NCBI GenBank assembly: GCA_018645475.1
Contig: JABGWU010000302.1
Coordinates: forward strand, 1-54,474
DNA length: 54,474 nt
Reading direction: 5' to 3'
From: Opitutia bacterium
Lineage (GTDB): Bacteria; Verrucomicrobiota; Verrucomicrobiia; Opitutales; Seribacteraceae
This document shows, in pieces, positions 24,101 to 39,100 of this stretch (the stretch's first letter is position 1; every line of letters starts with the position of its first letter). The notes under the pieces were generated by a model. The model ran no database searches and was not told where the DNA came from. It saw nothing but the letters and a program-made list of their open reading frames with translations. The translations under genes and the position numbers were made by a program.

Positions 24101-27100
24101 AATCCAATACGATAAGTCCAGGAATAAAAGCTCGTCCCATGATCGATAGTATCTGCCAATAAGTACACATTGGGATTATCACCACCTGTTGCATTAACCT
24201 CAAACGACACTGAAATGGTTGTAGGGTCAATCGTTTGATGATTCAAAAACAACAAATCGGGTGGACTTGGGCTAACCGTAAATGAATATTCCTGATCAAC
24301 TCGAACACCACTCGAATATAGAGCACTAATTGTGGAAGAAAAATCTCCTGAAACAGATGGAGTTCCACTTAGATTTCCATTATTTGGATTTAATATAACT
24401 CCACTTGGTAAACCAACAGCGGTAAATACCATGGGAGTTGCCGTAACGGACACTTGATGATCAAAAATTTGATCTGCAAAAAGGGTGAACTTAGAAATTG
24501 AAGTAAAACTGGGGGAACCATTTACCGCTGAAATTGAAGGAAGGGTAGAATTAACTTTTTGGTTAAAATATTCTGCATTAATCCAATCAGAAGAACGGGT
24601 TTTATTGGCAACTCTCATCTCGTCAAAAGATGATGGCACAAGACCCTGGCCGAAAAACCAATCTTGCGATGCAACTGAATGAGCCAAACTACCTGCGATA
24701 AATGAATGTGATCCGGTTTCATTTCCATCTTCAAAAACCTTAAGGAGACCCAATTCGTGATCTACGCTGACAACTAAATGCTTCCAATGGGCAGTGCCAA
24801 AATTGTTGGAAGATTCAATGGACTCACTTCCGTCTTCAAGGTCGTGAAAAAAGGCGATTTTACCACCAGATAAAGCAATTCTTTCAACACCTCCATGTTT
24901 GGCAAAAATGAAGGGACTAATTTCATCAGTAATATTTCCGTCGAAGGTAACCGAAAACATGCCTGCCTGTGTGGGATCACTGGGATCAATGATTTGCCAA
25001 TCTAAAGAAGGTGTTTTGATCCAAGGTCTAATTCTAGATCCCCCCCATCCTTCACCATGAGCAATAGCTATTTTATAATCTACACCCGCAGACAAGTTAT
25101 ACTGTGAAGAGGTAAAATTACCATTACCACCTAACTTCTCTCCCCCTGACGCACCACTTGTCTCAAATATACCATCCCTGTCCAAATCTAGCCAAATCGT
25201 GGCGTAGTCATCTTTCCAATCACATCTAAATTCATAATTCCCGGTTTCCTGTGGTGTAAAGATTGCCTGGAATAGAGTCATGTAATAGTCATTTCGATTG
25301 ATTCCAAACCCACCTTTTTTGAAATCGTTATCACCATCAAAAAATAGTCCTTGGCGAGGTCCGGCCTGCATAATTCGACTTCCACTAGGTGTTAGGTTAT
25401 AGAAGTTATTTATATCATCGAAGTAGAGGTCACTGGGCCCGGTAAGATATCCGGAAGCATATACAGAATCCTCTGCTTGCGAAGGTGGAGATTCATCCAA
25501 TTTAATCCAACTAGAAAAAGTAAAACTCTTTTCATGTAAATCATCCATGGAAAAGGAAGAAGGTACACGTAAATATTTCTCAACCCCACCGGACAAGGAA
25601 CGACCAGAACCAACAATAGCTGTTTCACCAAAACCAAGTTCATCATAAGCATGATTCCTATAAACGGATGAATCAGTTAACACTTCAAACCCATCAAAAG
25701 ATCTCAAGTGCCAAACTCCTCGATAACCATTACTCCAAGTAGAACCATCATCTCTATACGACGGCGGAACTTCAGCCAGGAGAGGATTACCCCAATAAGA
25801 AGAGATTACCGTAGATGCATTAAAATCCTTAACTTTCACCCAGACAGACAGGCTACCATTTGCATCATTAATCTCATCGATTTCATACTCCAGTTCACGA
25901 GATTCTTGATCGTAAAATCTCAAATCATTGCAGGACTTGGATGCAAAACTTTTAAGACTGAAATTCGAAACCGCTTGATCCAGTCGAACGAGAAGAGGGA
26001 AATCATTCAATGTGGAACCAGTATACGAAGAACAATTTAATTCAACATTATGTGAAAAACCACTTCTTTCAACTACTGAAAGTTGAAGAATACCTTGATC
26101 TTCACCAAAATTATTGGACGCGGTGATGGTTACATTGTAGATACCTCCCTGTAAAGGAACCCCAGAAATTTCGCCTGTGACAGAATTCAAGGATATACCT
26201 GCGGGAAGACCCACTGCCGCAAAACTGTTGGCCGAGGGAAAGACCTTTATAAAATATGAGATATTGTCATCGTTTGCATATCCTTCTGCAAGTTGTCCAT
26301 CCACAAACAAAGGTGGTCCCACCACTGCATCCATTGAGGAAAAATTAGCATCCGGTTTTTGGCTATTGTAGGAAGCCAATATGTAATCAGGTGAATGCAA
26401 CTCAAAACTTATACGTAATTCATCTAGCCAACCGTGCCATTCATTCCATGCATTCCTGTTAGCACCTAACTTGAAAGTTTCCAACTCGTCGCCAAATGGC
26501 CGAGTTAAATTGTACGCTTCATGCCAACTTACTCCATTTCTATAAATATACATGGCCCCCATATCCACATCTTTTTGAAAGGTCCAAAAATCCCACCTTC
26601 CGTTGTACGCATTAAATTCCTTATTAATGCTATCATAAGAATTATCGTTCCCGACCTGCCAATACAAACGAGAGTTAAGAGGGAAGTGAATATTGATAGA
26701 CCTACCAAGCGAAGACCCAGACTCAATAAGGGAAGTACCGCTAGAAGGACTCAAATTAGTTCCTCCGAAACTCCAGAAAGAAATACTCAATTGTTCATTT
26801 TCTGATGTGGGATGAACAGTCAAAGGCAAATCCACATAATCATCCAATCCATCAAAAGAAAGTGCAGTCCCAATCACTCCAACCACTCTCATATCTTCGA
26901 AATTATAAGGTGTACCATGGGCACTTGTTTTGGATTCATTAATTGTAGTCGAACTTTTTCCATCCATGTGCCAAACCGCTTCGTAATTACCCCAAACAGA
27001 ACCATCATTGCAGTAACTCGGCAGTTGAGTCACATTGGGATTCCCCCAAATAGCTTGAATGGTTGTATTTTCGTCAAAATTAGAAACCAACACCCAAAAA

Positions 27101-30100
27101 CTTGAGATACCTTGAGGGTTCCACATCACAGGTTCGTAAAAAATCTCCTTCGAGCCATTATTCTCTAAAAACCTAAGATCGTATCCGTATGTTGAAGCAA
27201 ATTGATCGTAACTAAACCCAAGTGATGATGAATTAAATTCAATGTAGACTGGAAAATCAGTAAGGGTGGAAGTACCCGCATAAGTGGGAAAATTAATATT
27301 GACCGAATACTTCCAATCTGAGAAATCAGTTACCACAAAATTGATATCCTTAGTGTATGTGCCAGCTTGATTAGATGTTTCCACACTGACATTGTAAGAA
27401 CCCGCAACTGAAGTAGCTCCTGTCAATACACCAGTAGTCGAATTAAGTTCAAGACCAAGGGGTAGCCCGTTGGCTGTAAAATTTAATGCGGGGCGATTGG
27501 TGGAAAGGGTAATACTGATGTTCTCATCCACCTTTATTGAATAGCTGTCGGCTGATATGATTTGTGGTCGATTTTCAAATTTAGGTTTCTGCGTCTTATA
27601 AGAATGTGCCCCAGGTAAATTCAAATCCAGACCCCATTTGTGTCCCAAGTGACCTTGCAACTTAGAAACATCTTCATCGCTAAGAGCATGATCAAATAAG
27701 AGGATTTCTCCGATCTCAACACCCCCTAAAGCAACAATTCCGTTTTGATCTCGACCAGCGATCACCAAATCACTTGTAGTCGAAGGAATTGAACCGCGAT
27801 CATCTATTCGAAATTCAAGACTACCATCGGACCATTGAGAACGCTTAAGGGCACTTTTTCTCATTGACCAAACACGAGGACTGCCATTAATCGGAGTTCC
27901 TCCCTGTTGCCCATCATTACCTGTCGTTCCCCTAACCGTGAAGGTGGCAAAACCTGTATCACCTTTCCTGAACTGCCAACCAAGATCATCTTCTCCTCTC
28001 TTGGAAATTATTGGCCTCCAATCATTTAATGTGTCCCCCTTAGCAACCACAAACAAAGTCATATCTTCACCAACTTCTAGAGTAGAGGAGTGCGGGATTC
28101 TTAAATAATTTGTTACCCCATCAAACTTCAATGTGGAAAGCGAATTCCAACTATTCAAAATTAACTTTGGACCGTTTCCGTTTCCAGCATGCCGACTTGC
28201 TCCTGATTTATCTCTCCACTCATCAACTGCCCCACCAAAAGGTTCATTAGAAAAATTTCCATCACCATTGACATCTGATGCATCCAACCAAACCAAAAGT
28301 TTTCCATCTGATATAGAATCAGATCTAAACTCAAACGCACCAGTTGAAAAAGAAGCCACAGGGCTTAACTGGGTGGAACCTGCAGCATTACTTGCCAAGA
28401 CCCTGTAATAATATGTTTTCCCCAGACTCAGACCCGATAAACTTGCTGAAAATTCACCAATAGGAAGCACGCCCAAGTTTACACTAGCATCCCAACTTTC
28501 GTTTGAAGACGCATTAACATCAATGCTTTGCCCCGCATCTTCATCTCCCCAATAAATTACAACACTCGGATTCTGACCACCCAGGATTGTATCTTTTTTA
28601 AGATCACCCATAAATATTGTTTCCACCTCGTTGGCTGTAATTGCACGATCGTAGATTCTCAAGTCATCCATCATGCCTTTAAAATATTCATCCGTACTCC
28701 AATTGCTCTTCCCAATGTAATGGTTTGTACGAGTAACAGTAGTAGGAGTGTGTCCTAGGATAGAACCTCTTAATTCACCATTTCGGTATACCTTCATCAC
28801 GCCAATTGCATCAACCGTACAAACTACATGTTGCCATTCATTGATCGTCCAAAAATTTGTTGCTATCAATGTCCGGGCATCACCTCCCCGTCGGATCGAC
28901 CATTCAACCTCACTGCTTCTCGTACGATTAGTAAGCAGTAAATTTTGGTCATTCGGACCATTACCAAAATCAAAAATTCGTTGAAAATTACCTAGATTTT
29001 CTTTGTACGCCCATGCAGAAAAACTCATATCTCCATCAATCACAAACGATCCGGATTTCAGATAGGCAAGGGAACTACCGTCAAATCTGAGTGCTTTGTT
29101 CCACTGACCGCCCATCCCCTCAACCCAAGAAACGCCATCAAAAATTTGAGCAGCACTCGTAAACCCAGTCGAATCATATGCTTCCTTTCCAACCCCTTCA
29201 TCAAATCTCCAATGTGCAACTAAATCCTGATTGATTAAGGGCGTTGGTGGAAATGACACTTGAACGATTCCTCCATTCCCCGAAACTGCCCCCCTGAGCG
29301 TTGCCGTTGAAATTGTCAATTCATTGGGAGGTAGAATCATAATGGATGGCATTGCAACCATTCGAACCAAGCCGAATTGATCGGACCAATCGCTATAAGT
29401 TGGACCTTTTGCTTGCACGCGATAGTAAACAGTCTCTCCAGGCATATAGCCGCTAATAGTATGATTCCCTTCACCAGTTCCGCGAATACCTAAACTCTTA
29501 TTATTATCCCACAAACCGACATTTTCTCCTCTGTCAACCGTTCCCCAATACATAATAATCTCTGGTTGAGTTTCATCAAATGAGATAAGGTCATAATGGA
29601 TAGATGCATTACTCTCAGTTATTTGAGATGGGGGCCGAACCTCAACCACGGGGGGGACAGTCTGAACCGATGTGGTAAAACTTTTCATCGACCCAATTTC
29701 AGCCAATATTGCGACTTCTGTGGAGGAAAGTTCGGCATCATAAATTTGAACGTCTTGCATGGACCCTTTAAATTCGCCCCAACTTTCTGAATTTGGTCGG
29801 GCAAGACCTAATGTTAGGGGAGAAGTCGTACTATCGTCCAACCTTCCATTATACTGAGTCCAAGTCGTAATTTTATTTCCATCAATGTATAAACTCATTT
29901 CTGAACCATAAACTAGGGCTAGGTGATGCCACTGATTTAAGGATATACCAGCCTCAACAACTACCGCAGTATCAAGTGCACCTGACAATCCAGAATCAAT
30001 GTAAACTTCCACCATAGAACCCTGGGTTCCGACTTCGAAATTATCATTCGACAAACCACTTGATTGGGCAAGTAGAACATTGTCGATTCCGTTATTAGTA

Positions 30101-33100
30101 GGTCGATCGACGAGATCTTCATCTTTTTTAAACCACAAGGACAATGTAAAGCGACTGGGTGAATCCAGTTCGTTACGATCCCCAAAAGAAACATAATCAT
30201 CTACACCATCAAATCGAAGAACATTCCCGCGAACCAAATCAACATTTTGGACAACATCCCCACCAACCATTCCAGGTGCGCGCCCCGTTAAGTCACTTAC
30301 AATTCCCGAATCAATACTTCTTAGGGGCCAGTCAAATAATGGCTTAACGGATAAAGCTTCCCCACTAGAAACCCCAGTTGAATTAACTGCCCATGCTTTG
30401 TAGAAATAAGTGGTATTGGGAGTCAATCCTGTGAGAAGCCTTGCAACCGACCCATTATTTGCAAAAATCTCCTGGGTGGTATTTTGATCTAAACTAGAGC
30501 TATCCAGACCATATTCAAAAGATACAAATGTGCTCTCACCTCCATTTTCAAATAAATGACCACGCAAACTTGCAGAAGTTGATCCAACCTGAACAGCTGA
30601 TTGAGTCTGTATTTGTGGGGCAACTGGGGTGACTTCAAGAGTGAAATTCTGATCAACTGAACCCCACTTATTAGATCCCGTTACATTGATAAGGAAGCTA
30701 CCAGCAACCTCTGGCACTCCTGATAATACTAAAGATTCTGAACCTTCGGGCGACTTCGATTTATAGGAATGAGATTGAGGTAAAAGGTCAGCAATAGACC
30801 ACTTATGTGCGAAATATCCTTCAAGTTTGACCCTCTCAGATTCCTGAAAAGTTCTAGGTAAGAACAATAAATCACCAACTAAAAGAGATGTGTTTCCATT
30901 GATACGGTCGAAGGGAATATCTGGGTGCCAATTTCCTGAAGTACTGGTAGAAATGATAGTTCCATTTACTCGCAACTCATACCCATATCGATTTAATGTC
31001 CAATGAACGATGGAAAGAATATTAGATGGAGTGGAAGACAGGATATTAGGATTATTATCATCCCATCTGCTAAGTCCCCAATTTCCATTACTGGAAAGGC
31101 GCCAACCCTTTTGGGTAAAAAGCTCTCGGTTGGGTAGGGCAATTCCGTTTTCACGACCGACCATAATCACACTCATAGGCATAGAAACGGCACTACTTAT
31201 TTTTAAACTTTCACCAAAATTGAATGATACCAGTTTCTTTCCAGTACGGGTATCCAAAACGGTGCGAGGCGAAGATATAAATGAGTCAGAAAAGGCGTCC
31301 CTGTTACTTATAGAAGCGTCTTCCCACAGACGAATACGACCTCCGTCAATATTGGTTCGGGATGAAGCATTCAAGTCACCATTACCACCACTAAAAAGAA
31401 GGGAGACTTCCGTGGCATTTAACTCTCGTTGAAACAATCTGTAATCATCAATGCTCCCGTTAAAATCCCCCGTCTGATCAGAATGTGGGCGGGATAACCC
31501 AATCGAAATGGGGGAGTCCGAAGATGAGTTAAGTGGACCATTTACCATAAAGGATGATGCATTTAAAGGAAGTCCACTGATTCCTTCTCGATTACTGAAT
31601 GCATACAAGTGCCATGTAGTACTCGAATTAACAGGATCAATGGTAAACTCAACTTCGGTATCTGGTGCACAATAAGAACATTCCACCAATAAACCATCTT
31701 GGCCTGATGAATTGAATTGATCCTGATTTACCATTATCGATTGAGACAGTGCAGAACTACTTAATGTGCAATTTCGCTCCCCCCCGCCCCAAGACTGACT
31801 GTAAAGAGAAAATGTGTAATTTTTGCCGGGAGTTAAATCGGTTAACTTAATTTTCTGAGGATCTCCGGCATATCGAAATCCATTTCCTAAAATGTCTCCA
31901 ATCTGACCGGTTACGGTAGAAGGATTGCTATTATGAAGAGAATTAAAACCAGAGCTGATAGACCACCCACTGCCAGAAGTTGCATTAGTTCCTGTAAACG
32001 GAACTCCATTCACTGTTTTTGTGGAACCGTTCACATTAACAGCACAGGTGTAGGTTTGAGTACTTGAAATTCCGGAATCACTATCTCCAGTTAAGTGAGA
32101 TGTTACCCAACCACTTATATGAGCGGGCAATCCATCCAGATAGACATTAAGATCCTCTCCGTAGGTAACAGACAAATGGTGCCAAGTATTGTTGGAAATA
32201 TTTGCATCATTTGTGGTAAAAACTAAGTCCGACCCATTATTTAAATATACCTGGACCTCAGACCCTGCTGTTCCAATCTCCACATTATCATTAAAATCAG
32301 CACTCGATTGAGAAAGTAAAATATTCGAAATGGTGTGAACTGTGGGGTTTCCTTGAATATCACTAAATCGATTAAACCATAGAGACAAACTAAAGGAGGA
32401 TGCACGATCGAGTTCTTGGATTTTAGGAAGAACTATCGCGTCTTTTGCTCCATCAAAACGAACTGCTCCATTAAACTTACCTGAAACTCTGGAAACATCA
32501 TTCGTAAATACACCATGATGCCCGTTTCCAGTTTCGTCAAAAGATACGCTTTCATTGCTTTCGTTGAAAGAAAATGCGACAAGTTGGTCAGAAATTGCAA
32601 TCGAATCGTTTCTTTCAAAAGAAACATTTGTGAAATATTGAAAACTGTTATTTCTGTCGGCATCATACCAAGCAATAATACCGGGAATTTCGACAGGAGA
32701 AAAGGATGACTTATTTGTTACTCCAGATGGGAGACCCGTTAAAGTGTAATCTAATCCTGCTGTATGACCTAAATCCAAGCTCCCTAAATCACTACCATAG
32801 GAAAGAGTTGAAGTAGGAATAACAGGAAGAGTAGGGGTAGAAACTTTTAATAGAGAACCCACCCCGGCTAGTTTAGATTCTGCACGGGCAGAAGTATAAT
32901 CAATTAATCCGGGATCCCCTTTGTAAAGATGATAAACATCTTCGCTGCCAAGAAATACATCATAAAGGCGAAGGTCATCCATTTCACCGAGATAATATTG
33001 ATTTATTGAACCCTCGTTTGACGGATCAACCCCAATGTTTAAAGGAGCTGTTTGATTCTTAATCAAGTTATCAAGAATTTGTCTTTCATACCGTTGGTTA

Positions 33101-36100
33101 TTCGAAATGAACGAGCCATTCACATAAGTCCTAGCCTCGGATCCAATACCTCCGTTCGTACACACAATATGGTACCACTTATCCCAACCACTTAAATTAA
33201 AATTACCTACCCCTTCATTAAAATTACTTCCTTCTCCAAATCGATGATGAAGAAAAGGACGGTCGGTATGATTTGAATCGCCAAGCCATATTGCGTAATT
33301 TCGACCGTTCCTCCCAAAAAGACCAGTGTATGATTCGTCATTTTTCTCAGGCTTTATCCAAAATGATACGGAATAGCTTTCCAATTGAAGAGAACTAGAA
33401 TTATTCACCACAATCTTATCATCAACACCATCAAACATAAATGCAGTTCCTTTTCTACCAGGGACGCGTAGTGGATTACCTGATATTACTCCATCTAGGG
33501 CTGTGTCCCCTGTCTGATTTACAGCAATATTACTTGATTGATTGTCATCTAATGCCCAATGGCCAACAAGGTCTTGTTGACGATAATGAACGAAGGTCAG
33601 GGATTTATTCTGACCACCTTCCATTAATATATTGCCCTCGACAATAGAACCTGGTGACAAAAGAGAAACACGACCACCTCCACCAGCACCAGCGAGAGAT
33701 GAATCTCCGAGAGCATCTCCACCACGAGCATCCAAAAGTCCATTATTTGTGATCGATGACGCCTCTATACGAATTGCACCTCCAGAGCCACCGGCTCCAG
33801 AACCATCTGAGTTTGATTGGCCATGACCACCCCTAACAGATAGGGTGGCATTTGCGTCCAAAGTAAAAGATCCCGTCACTCGAAAACTTATTGCTCCTCC
33901 TCCTCCACCAGCATTACCAGAACCAGATTGTGCATGACCGCCTCCCGAACCACCGTAAAGAAGGGAAATTTCATCATCTCCATAAGTCATTCCTGCAACA
34001 CCGCTATTTAATCCGCCAGTACCCAAACCACCATAACTTCCACCACCATTTGAATTACCCACTTCGTAACCTCGTCCCCCTCCTGGTCCTTGTCCATTAA
34101 GAGATGGATGCATATTTGAAAACATATCAGTGAATCTAAGACCCCGTCCAGAACCCCATCCCCCCGAGCCCGGAGTTCCTGAATAAACTCCTGACATTCC
34201 ACTTTTCCCATTTAGGGAAAAATTCGTTCGAATGGACGCATTTCCTTCAACGACGATTTCCAAAGCATTTATTCCTTTAATCAAAACGCTGACATTTTTT
34301 CCGATGGAAAAATTCGCGAAAGTAAAAGTAGAGACGCCGTATCCGTATCTTTGGCCTAAAATATCAAAGTAACGATGTTGAACAACTCCACCACCTTTTA
34401 TTCCTGAAGTGTGTGACCAAGTCCCGCCTGTATCAAAAATTAATGTCCCTTCTGTCAAATTAAGATCATCGGTAGGGGCCAATGACTTAACACCATTATA
34501 AATACTGCCAGGGAAGCCAGAAAAGCCATCTCCGTTCCCAACTCCTCCATTTACATTAACCTCTCCTTGTTCGACAACTCCATCCGAAATGAACGCTACG
34601 CGTCCACCACCGCCAGCACCACCAGCATTGGAAAGAAACCTAGCACCAGATTCGAAAGGGGACGCTCCTGAAGAGTCACCACCTTGGGCTTCAATAATAC
34701 CTAAATTTGTAATTGTTTTCCCAACTAAACGAATGGCTCCACCTGAACCAGCACCCCCAGAATAATAAGCACCTTGAAATGGATTTACGAAAACAGTTCC
34801 ACCGTTCATAGAAACTAAAACTCCTGGATTGATGACTAAGGAACCATTTGATTCAATTTCCAAAACTCCGCCCCCAGCTGCGGCCTCTCCCAAATTACCA
34901 TACCCGCCACCAGACCCTCCAAGCAAAATATCTATTGCACCAGAGCCATACAAAATACCTGCAGGTCCTGACGCACCAGGTCCACCTTCACCCGCAAATG
35001 AACCTCCTCCTCCAGAAAGTCCGCCAGCACCAGAAGTTCCCAAGCTCAAACCTTTACCGGGACCTTGCCCACCAGCGAATCCACCAAGCTGGCCCCGACC
35101 AACCCTCAGTCCCTTGTTCGGATCATCACTATAATGAGAGTCAAATCCGTCTTGTAGAGTGCCTCCCATTACATGAGCAGACAGTGGAGCAGTAGAACCA
35201 GACAAACTCTTGCCTATACTTACATTACCATCACTCACAATGGAAAGTGAATTTTTGCCTTCCAGGACAACTTGTCTCAAATTTGGCCCCAAATAAAAAT
35301 CAGAAGTAAAATGAAATGTTGCCTTTCCTAACATCCATGAACTCCCATCCGGTGCTATGTAATTTTGGGTGCTCATATTAGCATCCAAAACCTTGACTTC
35401 CCCACTTCCATTTTCTTTGTCCCAAAAGAGACCAGAAGAATCTCCCGCGTCATTTAATCCTGTATGAAAACGCAGAGTGCCTTGATCATAGGCGAGGGTA
35501 GTAAAAGAACCAAGACCAGACCACGATGAATAATCAGTATTATTTGCTTCAAAACGATAATAATACGTCACCCCGCTTTCAAGGCTTGTTAAAACAACGG
35601 GGATCGGTCCCTCATCAACAGAAGTTATATTTTTTTGTAAATCCCAATTCACCGAACTTTGGTTACCATCTACTTTTCCGTAGTGCAATGTAACCGTATT
35701 TGAAACTCCACCAGTATCAGATAGATATCCATTCGCTGTGGCACTTCGCCCCCCTACTTCAGTTACAGTACCAGCATTAATGACTGGCATAGTCTTATTT
35801 GCTAATAAATGAACAGTGAGAGATGCATTAGAATCTCCCATTGCATTGGACGCAATAATGGTCATATTGAAGTCACCAATCTGTCCAAGCCCAGGCGTAC
35901 CTGATAAGACACCAGTCGCAGGATTAAAATTCAAGCCAACAGGCATACCAGATTGAGAGTAAAAAGTGGCAGGTGGTTGAGTTCGAACTTGATAATTCAT
36001 GGCCACCCCTTGAACGACTGTAATATTAAGATCTGAAGAAAAGGTTGGGGCAGAGAGGTAGCTCAATTCATAAGTAAGAAAAGTGGATGAATTTTTCTGA

Positions 36101-39100
36101 TTTTCATAGGAATGCTTAATCCAAGCATCGCCTCTGGATACAGAGGAAATGCGCACCTCATCAAAATTTCCAAGGGTAGATGTGGTGCCATCATGAAGAG
36201 CACCTATCTTGACTGCCAAGATTCCACTAGTGTTAATAATACCAGCAACCGATGAAGCGGGGGCATCCACTAATTTACCATCCACAAATAGTCTTGTCTG
36301 ATTAAGATCGCTGGTAATTCCAGGGAATGAAAGTGCAACATGATGCCATTGATTGTCTGATAGGTCAAAAAATCCCTGCTCCACGGAAGTTCCATCAATT
36401 TGAACTCTCGGTCCAGTCGAATTCCAACTGAAGTTCCAAAGATCAGATCCACTTCCCCAACCAATCAGTTCTCCATTGAGTTCAGAACTTTTCATCCAAA
36501 CGGAAACCGAACGTGCATTATTTCCTGCCACACCATTGTAAGAATTAATTGATAAATAATCAGCGGTTCCATCCAATGATAATCCACCACCAAGCAAGGA
36601 ACTGGCCCCTAAGATTGAATCTCCGTTCACTGAAGCGGTATTTGAAGCGGAGGAGGAATCATTGGCATTACCAAGGTGCCAAACACCGTCAAAACCAGAC
36701 CATAAAGTACCATCACTACGGTAACTCGGTGGAGTTACATTGTTATCATTCCCCCAATAAGCAATTACCTTACTGGTCGGATTTAAACTTGGCACCTGAA
36801 CCCAGAGTAAAGATTCATCTGAGACATTCCACTCGTCTACCTCGTAAATGAGTTCTTTGTGGTCTTCATTGTAAAACCGAAGATCACCACCTGCAACAGG
36901 ATCTGAAAATGTATTAATATCAAAATCAGGATGATTGATGTAAGAAAGCCGGACGAGCATAGGAAAATCTTCTACTTCGCCTCCTGACCATTTTACTCTG
37001 AGGTAATTTTGTAAATCGTCTAACTCTGAAGCAGATAATACTCGATTATATAATAGAACCTCCGCTACTTCGGAATGAGAGAAGTTTTCATTAGTTTGGG
37101 ATCCACCCAAGGCTAAAAAACGAGGGTAGGAATCTACGGACACGGTAGTGTTTTGATCAAAAACTGTAATTTGGTCTCTTAACAATAGAGCATCACCATT
37201 GCTAGAAAAACTTCCTGCAAACAAATGCCATTTAGTATCAGCAGAAGTTGCCTGTGTAACTAGTGACCCCATTTTCCAATATGCTGAACTGTCATTCCCT
37301 AAACCAAAAACCCAGTTTGAACCGACCGAACCCAATACGGTCCCATTGTTTTCTCCAGTATGCCGGCCAAAATATAAAACCGTGAAATCAGAAAGAGATG
37401 CACCAAATTCAAAACTAGAATATAATTGTGAAAAACCATCAAATTGAACCACCTTGCGATTCCCCAATTCTACACTTTCAACAACTCGAGGTAATCCACG
37501 AACCCGATCAAAAGAATGTCCTGTGCCTGAAGAATCTGCCCACGAATTGATAACCGTACCATTTACTTCCTGAATGAGAGAACTGTCTAATTGAAGGACT
37601 AAACCTGGCAAATTTTTAGGATCCGCTCCACCAAGTGCACCGACGGGTGATAGATTCAACTTTGCAGAAAAAACATTGGGGTCGTAAACTTGGATTTGAT
37701 GATTTTGAGTGATAGTTGAAAGAGAATTCTGAACGGACAAAACAATTACTGAATCATTACTGTCAGTGGGAATACCGGATAGCACTCCCGTACTGGAATT
37801 AAAATCAAGCCAACCCGGTTTACCCGACGAGATTGAAATACTCTCGCCATGTTGTGTAACGAATGAAAAACTTCCATTCTCTCCGACAGCCCAGCTAGAG
37901 AGGGCAGGGGAGAGAATACTGGGCACCTGAATATTATGGGGCACGCTTTGATTTGCGTCGGGGAAAGTTTGCTCGAACAAATTAGTACATATACCACTTC
38001 CAGTTAATGAGATCAGCATGGGAGTCGTGCTATTTTGATCCAAGGGAGTCAATGTCACAACATATACTCCTGGAGACAGTTCTGTGAGACTGGTAATAAT
38101 TGCATCAGAAACAGAAATGTCTCCTATTGTAAATTCCCCTGGTCCAGAAGAATTTAAATCAACAGGAAATCCATTTTCCAGGAATCGAATGGTTACCGGC
38201 TTTGGGATTTGCAAAATTGAGTCGTAGGAGAATTCAACTGTTCTGGTATAAAAATCTCCATTACCTGAACCATATATTTGAGCAACTTCAGTTGCATTCA
38301 GTTCTACCCCATAAATTCTAAAGTCATCAATGTTCCCATCGGTGGAAGATGCTTGAAAACCGTCTTGAGGACCGAGTCGAAAAGCTTGTCCCAAGGGAAA
38401 GGCTTGGGCGTTGGCAAAACTAGTTTCGCCTTCAAACAATCCATTTAAATAAAACCGAACACGACGATTGTCTAAACTATAAGTGGACACTAAATGTGAC
38501 CATTTATTTAAGGATAGATATCCATCAGCCCAAAACTCATCACCACTTGTCCCTGGTAATGATTGTTGATTCAAACCACCCATCAAGAATAACGGCCTCT
38601 GTTTCTGAAGAGAAATTGAAAATTCCGGATCAATTCCATCGAGACTAAAAATATGAAAATCAGGGCTTTTCGGATATATCCAAAAGGACATGGTAGACGC
38701 ACTTAGATTACCGCTTAACCCACTACTTAATTTAATCGACCTATCATTCGTCTTGTCAAAAGCCAAATGTCCGGCACCAAACTTACCTGAATTTCCCCAG
38801 AGAACCCCAGAGGCATTTCCATCATTTAAACCTGATGGTGAGCTGTCACTGGCAACGACTCCACTACCTTCATTTAATTCCCACCAAAGTAATAGATCAG
38901 CCTCCCGCACTCGGTGCGGACGGAATTGTACTTCTTTAACTACTTCGGCATTTTTTAACCCAAATGAATCCGTTACTGAATTGGCTTTTAGCTTTATAGA
39001 AAAATTTGCATCTAATAAAGAAGTTGGTTGAAAAACTAGAGTCCACGAAGTGTTGGAATCACCATTACTAGTTGAAGTCACTAAATTCAACCCCGGGAAT

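Noticed and set aside
33600-35200. Long open frames on the plus strand opposite the glycine- and LamG-rich stretches, as possible overlapping genes
   Set aside because: They mirror the GGN and Ser/Asn codon bias of the minus-strand gene, give proline-rich or histidine-rich translations without domains, and have no plausible start context.
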